A stretch of 64,000 nucleotides of DNA from assembly GCA_016705475.1 (NCBI GenBank), contig JADIYD010000009.1:248001-312000 (forward strand), given 5' to 3'. How positions within the stretch are numbered: position 1 is the stretch's first letter; every line of letters starts with the position of its first letter. This DNA comes from Betaproteobacteria bacterium. Lineage in GTDB: Bacteria; Pseudomonadota; Gammaproteobacteria; Burkholderiales; Rhodocyclaceae. The notes beneath the pieces are model-generated. The model saw only the letters and a list, made by a program, of their open reading frames with translations. It was not told the origin of the DNA and did not search any database. A program made the position numbers and the translations under genes. Below are positions 14,906 to 23,136 of this stretch, in pieces.

Positions 14906-17900
14906 GTGTCGATCCATGTCGCGCTGAATCACGTCACTCGTTATAACTATGATCGCCTGATCAATCTCGGGCCGCAGGTCGTTCGCCTGCGTCCCTGTCC
15001 GCATTCGCGGACGCGCATTCTTTCCTACTCGCTCAAAATCGGGCCGGAAACGCATTTCGTCAATTGGCAGCAGGACCCGCAGGGCAACTATCTGGCTCGC
15101 CTGGTTTTCCCGGAAAAGACCCGCGAATTCAGCATCGAGGTCGACATGGTGGCCGAGATGTCGGTCATCAACCCCTTCGACTTCTTTCTCGAAGACCATG
15201 CCGAGAAGATTCCCTTCGCCTACGAGGACTGGGAACGCCACGAGCTGACGCCTTACCTGCACAAGCTGCCGGAAACGCCGGAACTGAAGAAGTACATGGC
15301 CGGCATTTCGCGCGAGCCGTTGCGTAGCGTCGATTTCCTCGTTGGCCTCAATGCTGACCTGCAAAAGGCCATCAGCTACACCATCCGCATGGAACCTGGC
15401 GTCCAGACGCCGGAAGAAACGCTGACCAAGCGTTCCGGCTCCTGCCGCGACTCGGCCTGGCTACTCGTCCAGATTCTGCGCCACCTGGGCCTGGCCGCCC
15501 GTTTCGTTTCCGGCTATCTGATCCAGTTGACCGCCGACGTCAAGTCGCTCGACGGCCCGTCCGGCCCGGAAGCTGACTTCACCGACCTGCACGCCTGGGC
15601 CGAAGTTTATCTGCCGGGCGCCGGCTGGATCGGCCTCGACCCGACCTCCGGCCTCTTTGCCGGCGAAGGTCATATCCCGCTTGCCTGTACCCCGGAGCCT
15701 TCGTCCGCAGCGCCGGTGACTGGTGGCCTCGACGAGTGCGAAACCGAGTTCTCGCACCACATGCAGGTCACCCGCATATGGGAAGCGCCGCGCGTCACCA
15801 AGCCTTACACCGATGAACAGTGGGCGGCCATCGAAGGCCTCGGTCATCAGATCGACGATACCCTCGGCAAGCTCGACGTGCGCCTGACGCAAGGCGGCGA
15901 GCCGACCTTCGTCGCGGTCGACGACCCCGATGGCGCCGAATGGAACACCGCCGCTCTCGGCCCGACGAAGCGGATTTACGCGGCCGACATCTTCCATCGC
16001 CTGCGCCAGAAATACGCTCCGAATGGCCTCATGCACTTCGGTCAGGGCAAGTGGTATCCCGGCGAGCAACTGCCGCGCTGGTCTCTCAACTGCTTCTGGC
16101 GCAAGGATGGCGAGCCGATCTGGAATGCGCCTGAGCTGTACGCCAACGAACGCGTCAATTACGGCGCCACGGCCGAACACGCCCAGCGCTTCCTCAAGCG
16201 CGTCGCCGAACGCCTTGGCATGACTTCAGACTACGTCTTTCCGGCCTTCGAGGACGTCTATTACTACATGTGGCGCGAACGCCGTCTGCCGGGCAACGTC
16301 GATCCCTTCGATTCCCGCGTGGATGACGAGATGGAGCGTGCGCGCCTCATGAAGGTGTTCACGCAGGGCATGACCTACACCGTCGGCCACGTGCTGCCGA
16401 TCATGAAAAATGTCTGGAACCAGTGGCAAACCGGCCCGTGGTTCCTGCGTTCCGAGCGCTGCTACCTGTTCCCCGGCGATTCGGCCATGGGCTATCGTCT
16501 GCCTTACGATTCGCAGCCATGGACAGCAACGAGCGATTACCCCTACGTCAATCCGCCCGATGCCGAAACGGCGACAGATCCGCTGGCCAGCTGGGCCGCC
16601 CTGCGTAACCGTGTGAGCGGCGAAGCCGGTGCCCGCGAGCCGCAGATGCAAGGCCGCCCTGGCGCTTCCGGCGTCGCTGGCGCAGGTGCCGCCGCATCGG
16701 CAACCGGCGACGGCAAGCTCCGGGCGTGGGAAAAGCCGACCGAAACGATGCCGCGCTTCAAGGAATCGGCTGGCTGGATCACTCGCCTGGCCATGTGCGC
16801 CGAGCCGCGCGACGGTCGTCTCTACGTCTTCATGCCGCCGACCGAGAAGCTTGATGACTATCTGGAAATCGTCGCTGCGGTCGAAGCGACGGCCGAAGAG
16901 ATGTCGCTGCCGATTATCATGGAAGGCTATACACCGCCGTCCGACCCGCGCCTGACGCATTTCAGCGTCACCCCCGATCCCGGTGTCATCGAGGTCAATG
17001 TCCATCCGGCGCGTAGCTGGGATCAACTCGTCGACCAGACCACCCACCTCTACGAGGCGGCCCACTACTCGCGCCTGACCACCGAAAAGTTCATGGTCGA
17101 CGGTCGCCACACCGGTACCGGCGGCGGCAATCACTTCGTCCTCGGCGGTGCCACGCCCAACGATTCGCCCTTCCTCCGTCGTCCGGACCTGCTCAAGAGC
17201 CTGATCGCCTACTGGCACAATCACCCGAGCCTGTCCTACCTGTTCTCCGGCCTGTTCATCGGTCCGACCAGCCAGGCACCGCGCGTCGATGAAGCGCGAA
17301 ATGACTCGCTCTACGAGCTCGAAATCGCCTTCAAGCAGATTCCGCAACCGGGCGGTGTCGTCCCGCCGTGGCTGATCGACCGCATCCTGCGCAATCTGCT
17401 CACCGATGTGACCGGCAACACGCACCGTTCCGAGTTCTGCATCGACAAGCTCTACTCGCCGGACGGCCCGACCGGCCGCCTCGGCCTGCTCGAGCTGCGC
17501 GCCTTCGAAATGCCGCCGCACGCTCGTATGTCGCTGGCCCAGCAACTGCTGCTCCGCGCCATGATCGCCCGCTTCTGGGAAACACCCTACGAGCCAGCCC
17601 GTCTGGCCCGCTGGGGCACCGAGCTGCACGACCGTTTCATGCTGCCGTTCTACGCCGAGCAGGATTTCAAGGACGTCATGCAGGAAATGGCCGAAGCCGG
17701 CTTCGCCTTCAAGGCCGAATGGTTCGCCCCGCACTTCGAATTCCGCTTCCCGAAATACGGCGATTTCGCCGTCAAGGGCATGGAGTTCGAACTGCGTCAC
17801 GCGCTCGAGCCCTGGCATGTCATGGGCGAGGAGGGCGGTGGCGGCGGCACGGTGCGCTACGTCGATTCCTCGGTCGAGCGCGTCCAGGTCCGCATCAAGG

Positions 17901-18286
17901 GCATGGCGCCCGACCGCTACGTGCTGACCTGCAACGGTGTTCCTGTACCCTTGCAACAAACCGGCACCAACGGCGAGTTCGTCGCCGGCGTGCGCTACCG
18001 CGCCTGGCAGCCGGCGTCCTGCCTGCATCCGACCATTGGTGTCCATGCGCCGCTGGTCTTCGACATCGTCGATACCTGGATGAATCGCTCGCTGGGCGGT
18101 TGCCAGTACCACGTGGCGCATCCGGGTGGTCGCAGCTTCGACACCTTCCCGGTCAATGCCTTCGAGGCCGAAAGCCGTCGTCTTGCCCGCTTCTTCCGCT
18201 TCGGCCACACGCCGGGCAAGATGCAGGTGAATGCGCCGGAGATCAGCGCCGAGCACCCGTTTACGTTAGACTTGCGCAGGTTTTAA
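14906..18286 (+). CDS. Transglutaminase-like / putative amidoligase (DUF2126) protein
   Basis: A 1126-residue two-part protein. The N-terminal third is a transglutaminase-like domain with a Cys-His-Asp triad at C180 (GSCRD), H229 (LHAW) and D245 (GLDPTSG). The remainder is DUF2126, described in the literature as a putative COOH-NH2 (amido) ligase related to glutamine synthetases; EVNVHPARSWDQLV and GRHTGTGGGNHFVLGG are its clear motifs. A Gly/Ala-rich linker of about 35 residues lies near residues 565-605. GTG 14906 is preferred over ATG 14900 because GGAG (14895-14898) is 7 bases before it. It heads a cluster with an ATP-grasp/alpha-E gene and a second transglutaminase. Confidence 0.9.
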   Translation: MSIHVALNHVTRYNYDRLINLGPQVVRLRPCPHSRTRILSYSLKIGPETHFVNWQQDPQGNYLARLVFPEKTREFSIEVDMVAEMSVINPFDFFLEDHAEKIPFAYEDWERHELTPYLHKLPETPELKKYMAGISREPLRSVDFLVGLNADLQKAISYTIRMEPGVQTPEETLTKRSGSCRDSAWLLVQILRHLGLAARFVSGYLIQLTADVKSLDGPSGPEADFTDLHAWAEVYLPGAGWIGLDPTSGLFAGEGHIPLACTPEPSSAAPVTGGLDECETEFSHHMQVTRIWEAPRVTKPYTDEQWAAIEGLGHQIDDTLGKLDVRLTQGGEPTFVAVDDPDGAEWNTAALGPTKRIYAADIFHRLRQKYAPNGLMHFGQGKWYPGEQLPRWSLNCFWRKDGEPIWNAPELYANERVNYGATAEHAQRFLKRVAERLGMTSDYVFPAFEDVYYYMWRERRLPGNVDPFDSRVDDEMERARLMKVFTQGMTYTVGHVLPIMKNVWNQWQTGPWFLRSERCYLFPGDSAMGYRLPYDSQPWTATSDYPYVNPPDAETATDPLASWAALRNRVSGEAGAREPQMQGRPGASGVAGAGAAASATGDGKLRAWEKPTETMPRFKESAGWITRLAMCAEPRDGRLYVFMPPTEKLDDYLEIVAAVEATAEEMSLPIIMEGYTPPSDPRLTHFSVTPDPGVIEVNVHPARSWDQLVDQTTHLYEAAHYSRLTTEKFMVDGRHTGTGGGNHFVLGGATPNDSPFLRRPDLLKSLIAYWHNHPSLSYLFSGLFIGPTSQAPRVDEARNDSLYELEIAFKQIPQPGGVVPPWLIDRILRNLLTDVTGNTHRSEFCIDKLYSPDGPTGRLGLLELRAFEMPPHARMSLAQQLLLRAMIARFWETPYEPARLARWGTELHDRFMLPFYAEQDFKDVMQEMAEAGFAFKAEWFAPHFEFRFPKYGDFAVKGMEFELRHALEPWHVMGEEGGGGGTVRYVDSSVERVQVRIKGMAPDRYVLTCNGVPVPLQQTGTNGEFVAGVRYRAWQPASCLHPTIGVHAPLVFDIVDTWMNRSLGGCQYHVAHPGGRSFDTFPVNAFEAESRRLARFFRFGHTPGKMQVNAPEISAEHPFTLDLRRF

Positions 18287-18294
18287 CAAAAATA

Positions 18295-18309
18295 TTCGGG
18301 TTGACCGCG
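18295..18309 (-). repeat. Short dispersed repeat, degenerate copy 4
   Basis: TTCGGGTTGACCGCG is the minus-strand form of CGGTCAACCCGAA, the same variant as the copy at 34844-34879. It sits directly before the hairpin between the amidoligase and ATP-grasp genes. Confidence 0.5.
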
Positions 18310-18336
18310 AAAACAGGCCGGAAACGGCCTGTTTTC
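18309..18336 (+). terminator. Intercistronic hairpin, possible attenuator
   Basis: GAAAACAGGCC-GGAAAC-GGCCTGTTTTC forms an 11 bp perfect stem between the amidoligase and ATP-grasp genes, 22 bases after the stop. There is no long T run after it, only TTTTC in the right arm, so it may attenuate or stabilise rather than terminate. Confidence 0.5.
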
Positions 18337-18352
18337 GCTAGATAAAAACTAA

Positions 18353-20873
18353 ATGGCGCGTACCCTCCTCGCAATCTACCCCCACAGTCCACGCCGCTAC
18401 GATGAAATGTTAACGGCGAAGGGCGAGGTGCGCCCGCACTGGGAACAGTTCCTGAATCACATCGACGCGGTGGCGCCCGAAGAAATGCGCCGACGCCTCG
18501 ATTTCGCCGAGCAGCGGATTCAGGAAAACGGGGTGACCTACAACGTCTACGCCGATCCCAACGGGGCCGACCGGCCGTGGACGCTCGATCCGCTTCCGCT
18601 GATCATTCCGCCGGACGAGTGGGCCGAAGTGTCGTCTGCCGTGGCACAGCGCGCGGCCCTGCTCAACGCCATTCTGGCTGATCTGTACGGTGAGCAGACG
18701 CTGCTTGCCGAGGGGCTTTTGCCGCCGGCGCTGGTCTATGGTCAGCACGGCTATCTCTGGCCTTGCCGGGGCGTCAAGCCCCCGGGCGGCATCTGGCTGC
18801 ACAATTACGCCGTCGATCTGGCGCGTGCGCCGAATGGTCGCTGGTGGGTTATCGCCGACCGCACGCAGGCGCCTTCCGGCGCCGGCTACGCGCTGGAAAA
18901 CCGGCTGGTCGTTTCGCGCGTCTTCCCGGAAATGTTCCGCGACCTGCGTGTCCAGCACGTCGCCGACTTCTTCCGCGACCAGCTTGATGGCCTGTCAGCG
19001 CTGGCGCCGGTCGAAGGGCGACGAGCAGCCGCACATGGTCCTCCTCACCCCCGGGCCGTACAACGAAACCTATTTCGAACACGCCTATCTGGCCCGTTAT
19101 CTCGGCTTTCCGCTGGTCGAGGGGCAGGATCTGACGGTGCGCGGCGACACGGTCTATCTGAAAACACTGCGTGGCCTCAAGCGCGTCCATGTCATCCTGC
19201 GTCGTCAGGACGATGCCTACTGCGACCCGCTGGAACTGCGCGGCGAATCGGCGCTCGGTATTCCCGGCCTGCTCAACGTGGCGCGCGCCGGGCGCGTTGT
19301 CATCGCCAATGCACTGGGCAGCGGCCTGCTTGCCTCCGGTGCGCTGATGGGCTTCCTGCCCGCTATCTGCCGGCATCTGCTGGGCGAAGAACTGGCCATG
19401 CCCTCGGTGGCAACCTGGTGGTGCGGCGAGAAGCCAGCCCTTGATTACGTCAAGGAAAATTTTGACGATCTGGTCATCAAGCCGGCCTATCCGACCCAGA
19501 ACATGGAGCCGGTTTTCGGCAACGAACTGAAGGGTGAGGCGCGTGCCGAGATGCTGCGCCGGATCGAAGCCCGGCCACATGCCTATGTCGCCCAGGAAAT
19601 GGTCAATCTTTCTCAGGCGCCGACCTGGAGCCGGGCGCATGAGCGCCGCCTGCTCGCCCGCCCGGTCGGCTTGCGAGCCTATGCCGTGACGACTCCCGAC
19701 GGCTATTCGGTGATGCCGGGTGGCCTGGCTCGCGTCACGACCGGGGCCAGCACGCGCATCATTTCGATGCAGCGCGGCGGTGCTTCGAAAGATACCTGGG
19801 TGCTGACCAACGGCCCGGTCAGCCAGTTTTCCCTGCTCAAACCCTCGGTTACCGTGCGTGATCTGGTCCGGGCCGGTGCCAACCTGACGTCGCGCGTCGT
19901 CGAAAACCTGTTCTGGCTCGGCCGTTATTCGGAACGTTTCGATGATAGCGCCCGCATGCTGCGCGTCGCGCTGTCGCGCGTCGTTGTCGGCGGTGGTCAG
20001 AAGACGAACCTGGTCGTCGCGGCGATGGAACTGGCCCGGCGTCTTGGCGTTTTGCCCGAGCTTGGCGAGGATAACGAAGTCAAGGAAGGCAGCGAGCACG
20101 AGTTGCTCGAAGCGATCTATGACCCCGAGCAGCCCGGTAGCCTGGCCCGCAATATTCGCTCTGTCATGTGGTCGGCAACGCACGTCCGTGAGCGACTTTC
20201 GCTCGATCACTGGCATTCGCTGAGCCGTCTGCAGCGTGACCAGCAGGCTGCGCTCAAGGTGCATCCGACGTTGACCGAGGCCATTGCCTTTCTTGACCGC
20301 GTGCTGGGTGTCTCGTCATCGCTGACCGGTTTTGCCATGGACAACATGACGCGTGACGATGGCTGGCGCTTCCTGATGATTGGCCGGCGTCTGGAGCGCC
20401 TTTCCTTCCTGGCGATGACGGTTGCCCATTTCCTGCGCATGCCGTCGACCCGCTCGCCGGGTTCGCTGGAATGGCTGCTCGAACTGTCCGACTCGATCAT
20501 TACCTACCGCTCGCGCTATTCGCGTCAGCCGGAACTGCTGCCGGTCGTCGACCTCCTGGTTTTCGACGACAGCAACCCCCACGGCGTGGTCTTCCAGGCC
20601 TGCGTGCTGGGCCGCTATCTGGAGCGCATGAGCCGTGAATTCGACGCCGATTTCGAGGGCGACCTCAGTGGCGCGCTGGACCGTCTGCTGGCTTTTGATC
20701 TCAAGCGCCTGGAGCACGTCCAGTTCGACGATTGTCTGGATTATTCGCACTGTGAAGCGCTTGCCGACCTGTTGCAGGGACTGGATACGGCCGCCAACAA
20801 GCTTTCGGAGTCTCTCGGCATGCGCTACTTCACCCATGTTGGCGATGTCAGCCGGCAGACCATGGCGGTGTGA
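18353..20873 (+). pseudogene. Circularly permuted ATP-grasp + alpha-E protein (DUF404/407 + DUF403), single-base frameshift
   Basis: Two overlapping frames together give one protein of about 839 residues. Frame one (18353 to about 19015) encodes the N-terminal circularly permuted ATP-grasp part, with NGVTYNVYAD, LYGEQ and RWWVIADRTQAPSGAGYALENR. Frame two resumes with VLLTPGPYNETYFEHAYLAR and continues through LGIPGLLNVARAG and the C-terminal alpha-E domain (LFWLGRYSERFDDSARMLR). The frames join if one G is removed from the GGG at 19016-19018. Everything else is intact. Family knowledge: such proteins are predicted to ligate amino acids onto a peptide or protein, together with the neighbouring transglutaminases. 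It is either a recent inactivating mutation or a sequencing error. Confidence 0.88.
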
Positions 20874-20875
20874 TC

Positions 20876-21901
20876 ATGGAAGAAGCCGTCCGTTACCGCG
20901 TCCTCCACGAAACCAGTTACGACTACGGCAGCAATGTGTCGCTGTCGCAGCAACAGTTGCATCTGTCGCCGCGCGTTCTCGACTGGCAGCAGGTTGAGGA
21001 GCAGCGCATCGACATCAAGCCGGTGCCGACGTGGCGACGCGACGGGCGTGATGCCTTTGATAACCCGGTCACCTGGATGGCTTTTCATACACCGCACGAC
21101 GCGTTGTTGATTCGCTCGGTCATGACGGTTGCCGTCATGCCGCACCTGCCCAGGGATATTGAGGCCTCGACGCCGTGGGAGGAGGTTCGTGACCGCCTGG
21201 CCTACGACTCGACCGATCCGGTCCCCGCTGACCTCAATGCGACGCGTTTCCTGTTCGAAAGTCCGCACGTTCGCGTCAAGCACGAACTGGCTGACTATGC
21301 CGCCGACTGTTTTCCGCCAAATACACCGGTGCTGGTCGGTGCGCATGCACTGATGGCGAAGATTTTCAAGGAATTCACCTTTGATCCAGAGGCCACCACG
21401 GTGTCCACGCCGGTCCTCGAAGTGCTCGAGAAAAAGCGTGGCGTCTGCCAGGATTTCGCCCATCTGATGATTGCCTGCCTGCGGGCGTTGGGCTTGTCCG
21501 CGCGCTATGTCAGCGGCTACCTGCTGACCCGGCCGCCGCCCGGCAAGCCCCGCCTGATCGGTGCCGATGCTTCACACGCCTGGGTCTCGGTCTATGCGCC
21601 GGGCAGCGAGAACGACTGGGTCGACTTCGATCCGACCAACAATCTGCTGCCCAATACCGAACACATCACGCTGGCATTCGGTCGCGATTTCTCCGATATT
21701 TCGCCGTTGCGCGGCATCATTCTCGGCGGCGGTGGCACCGAGCCGGAGGTCGCCGTGACGGTGGTGCCGCTCGACGAGGAAGAGATTCCCGAGGAACTGC
21801 TCAAGGCGGAAAAGGGCGAGCCAGCCAAAAAGCCCGCGACGCCGGAAACCGACGAATCGCCCGAGGCGCCTGAAACCGAGGCAGATTCGGACGACAAGTG
21901 A
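20876..21901 (+). CDS. Transglutaminase family protein
   Basis: A 341-residue cytoplasmic transglutaminase/protease-like protein. An N-terminal beta domain (YRVLHETSYDYG...LSQQQLHLSPR) precedes the catalytic core with C191 (RGVCQDFAH), H234 (ASHAWV) and D252 (FDPTNN). The C-terminus is a highly acidic Pro/Glu/Asp tail (about residues 295-341). ATG 20876 is 2 bases after the ATP-grasp stop; a GTG at 20870 could give two more residues. It completes the amidoligase/ATP-grasp/transglutaminase set. Its role could be cleavage or crosslinking of the ligase product (inference from family context). Confidence 0.9.
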   Translation: MEEAVRYRVLHETSYDYGSNVSLSQQQLHLSPRVLDWQQVEEQRIDIKPVPTWRRDGRDAFDNPVTWMAFHTPHDALLIRSVMTVAVMPHLPRDIEASTPWEEVRDRLAYDSTDPVPADLNATRFLFESPHVRVKHELADYAADCFPPNTPVLVGAHALMAKIFKEFTFDPEATTVSTPVLEVLEKKRGVCQDFAHLMIACLRALGLSARYVSGYLLTRPPPGKPRLIGADASHAWVSVYAPGSENDWVDFDPTNNLLPNTEHITLAFGRDFSDISPLRGIILGGGGTEPEVAVTVVPLDEEEIPEELLKAEKGEPAKKPATPETDESPEAPETEADSDDK

Positions 21902-23130
21902 TGCCGCGCGTCGCCATCATCGGCGGCGGCCCGGCTGGCCTGATGGCGGCCGAAGTGCTGGCGGCGGCCGATTCCACGGTCAACCGGAAAAACATCCAGA
22001 TTTTTGAATCCATGCCCTCGGTCGGCCGCAAGTTCCTGATGGCCGGCAAGGGGGGGATGAACATCACCCATTCCGAACCGCTGGCCGATTTCATCGGGCG
22101 CTACGGTGAACGGGCGGCGGAGATCAGGCCGCTGCTCGGCGCGTTCGGCCCGAGCCAGCTGCGCGAATGGATACATGGACTGGGCATCGATACCTTTGTC
22201 GGCACATCGGGCCGGGTTTTTCCGACCGACATGAAGGCAGCGCCGCTGCTCCGCGCCTGGCTGCATCGCCTGCGCGGGCAAGGCGTCCAGTTTCATGTGC
22301 GTCACCGTTGGCTGGGCTGGGCGCCCGATGGCAGCCTGCGCTTCGCGACGCCAAGTGGTGAGATTGCGGTCCACGCCGATGCGGTCATTCTGGCGCTCGG
22401 TGGTGGTAGCTGGGCCAAACTCGGCTCGGATGGAGCCTGGGTGCCGACGTTGCGCGAACGCGGTATCGCCGTGGCGCCGCTCAAGCCCGCCAACTGCGGC
22501 TTCGACGTGGCGTGGAGCCCCTATTTCAGTGCGCGTTTCGCCGGCGCTCCAGTCAAGGCCGTCGCCGCAAAATGCTGCGGTCAACCGGAAAAAAAGGGCG
22601 AATTCAACATCACGGCAACGGGGGTCGAAGGCGGGCTGATCTACGCCGTGTCAGCGCCCTTGCGTGACGCGCTGGCCCGCGACGGGGATGCTGTGCTGCA
22701 CCTGGATCTGGCGCCCGGCCGCAGTCTCGAGCGCTTGGCCGCGGACCTCGCACGGCCGCGTGGCCGCGATTCACTGGCCAATCATCTGCGCCGGCATGCC
22801 GGCATTGATGGCGTCAAGGCCGGTTTGCTCCGCGAGTTTTGTCCAGCCGATAAATTGAATGTGGCCAGCCATCTGGCCGCGGTGATCAAGTCCTTGCCGC
22901 TGCGCGTGACGGCCACAAGACCGCTGGACGAGGCGATCAGCACGGCCGGCGGCGTGTCCTTTGAGAGCCTGGACGGGAACCTGATGGTGCGCGACCAGCC
23001 GGGTGTCTTCTGTGCTGGCGAGATGCTGGATTGGGAGGCGCCGACCGGTGGCTACCTGCTGACGGCCTGTTTTGCCAGCGGTCGGGCTGCCGGCCTGGGC
23101 GTCCGGCACTGGCTTGAGGCTCGGCCTTAG
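21901..23130 (+). CDS. TIGR03862-type flavoprotein (HI0933 superfamily)
   Basis: A 409-residue flavoprotein. The Rossmann motif GGGPAG is at residues 8-13, followed by VGRKFLMAGKGGMNITHSEP and the C-terminal GVFCAGEMLDWEAPTGGYLLTACFASG. These match the TIGR03862 branch of the HI0933-like family. The start overlaps the transglutaminase stop (TGATG), so the genes are coupled. Two in-frame copies of the short dispersed repeat encode DSTVNRKN (residues 24-31) and CCGQPEKKGE (about 225-234). The first lies between the first helix and the second strand of the nucleotide-binding fold, where family members normally have only a few residues. The function is unknown. Confidence 0.88.
   Translation: MPRVAIIGGGPAGLMAAEVLAAADSTVNRKNIQIFESMPSVGRKFLMAGKGGMNITHSEPLADFIGRYGERAAEIRPLLGAFGPSQLREWIHGLGIDTFVGTSGRVFPTDMKAAPLLRAWLHRLRGQGVQFHVRHRWLGWAPDGSLRFATPSGEIAVHADAVILALGGGSWAKLGSDGAWVPTLRERGIAVAPLKPANCGFDVAWSPYFSARFAGAPVKAVAAKCCGQPEKKGEFNITATGVEGGLIYAVSAPLRDALARDGDAVLHLDLAPGRSLERLAADLARPRGRDSLANHLRRHAGIDGVKAGLLREFCPADKLNVASHLAAVIKSLPLRVTATRPLDEAISTAGGVSFESLDGNLMVRDQPGVFCAGEMLDWEAPTGGYLLTACFASGRAAGLGVRHWLEARP
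21972..21993 (+). repeat. Short dispersed repeat, copy 5 (inside a coding sequence)
   Basis: TTCCACGGTCAACCGGAAAA plus AC, with the core at 21977-21992. It is read in frame as residues 24-31 of the flavoprotein. Confidence 0.75.
22572..22600 (+). repeat. Short dispersed repeat, copy 6 (inside the same coding sequence)
   Basis: The core is at 22578-22593, preceded by GCTG and followed by AAGGGCG. It is read in frame as CGQPEKKG of the same flavoprotein, about 600 bases after copy 5 and in the same orientation but a different reading phase. Confidence 0.7.
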
Positions 23131-23136
23131 GTTTTT

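Noticed and set aside
16226..18256. A 676-codon open frame antisense to the DUF2126 gene
   Set aside because: It mirrors a GC-rich gene with clear motifs on the other strand; the antisense protein is His/Arg/Gln-rich without any domain.
18849..20264. A 471-codon open frame antisense to the ATP-grasp/alpha-E gene
   Set aside because: The sense strand matches a known family on both sides of the frameshift; the antisense frame has no recognisable domain.
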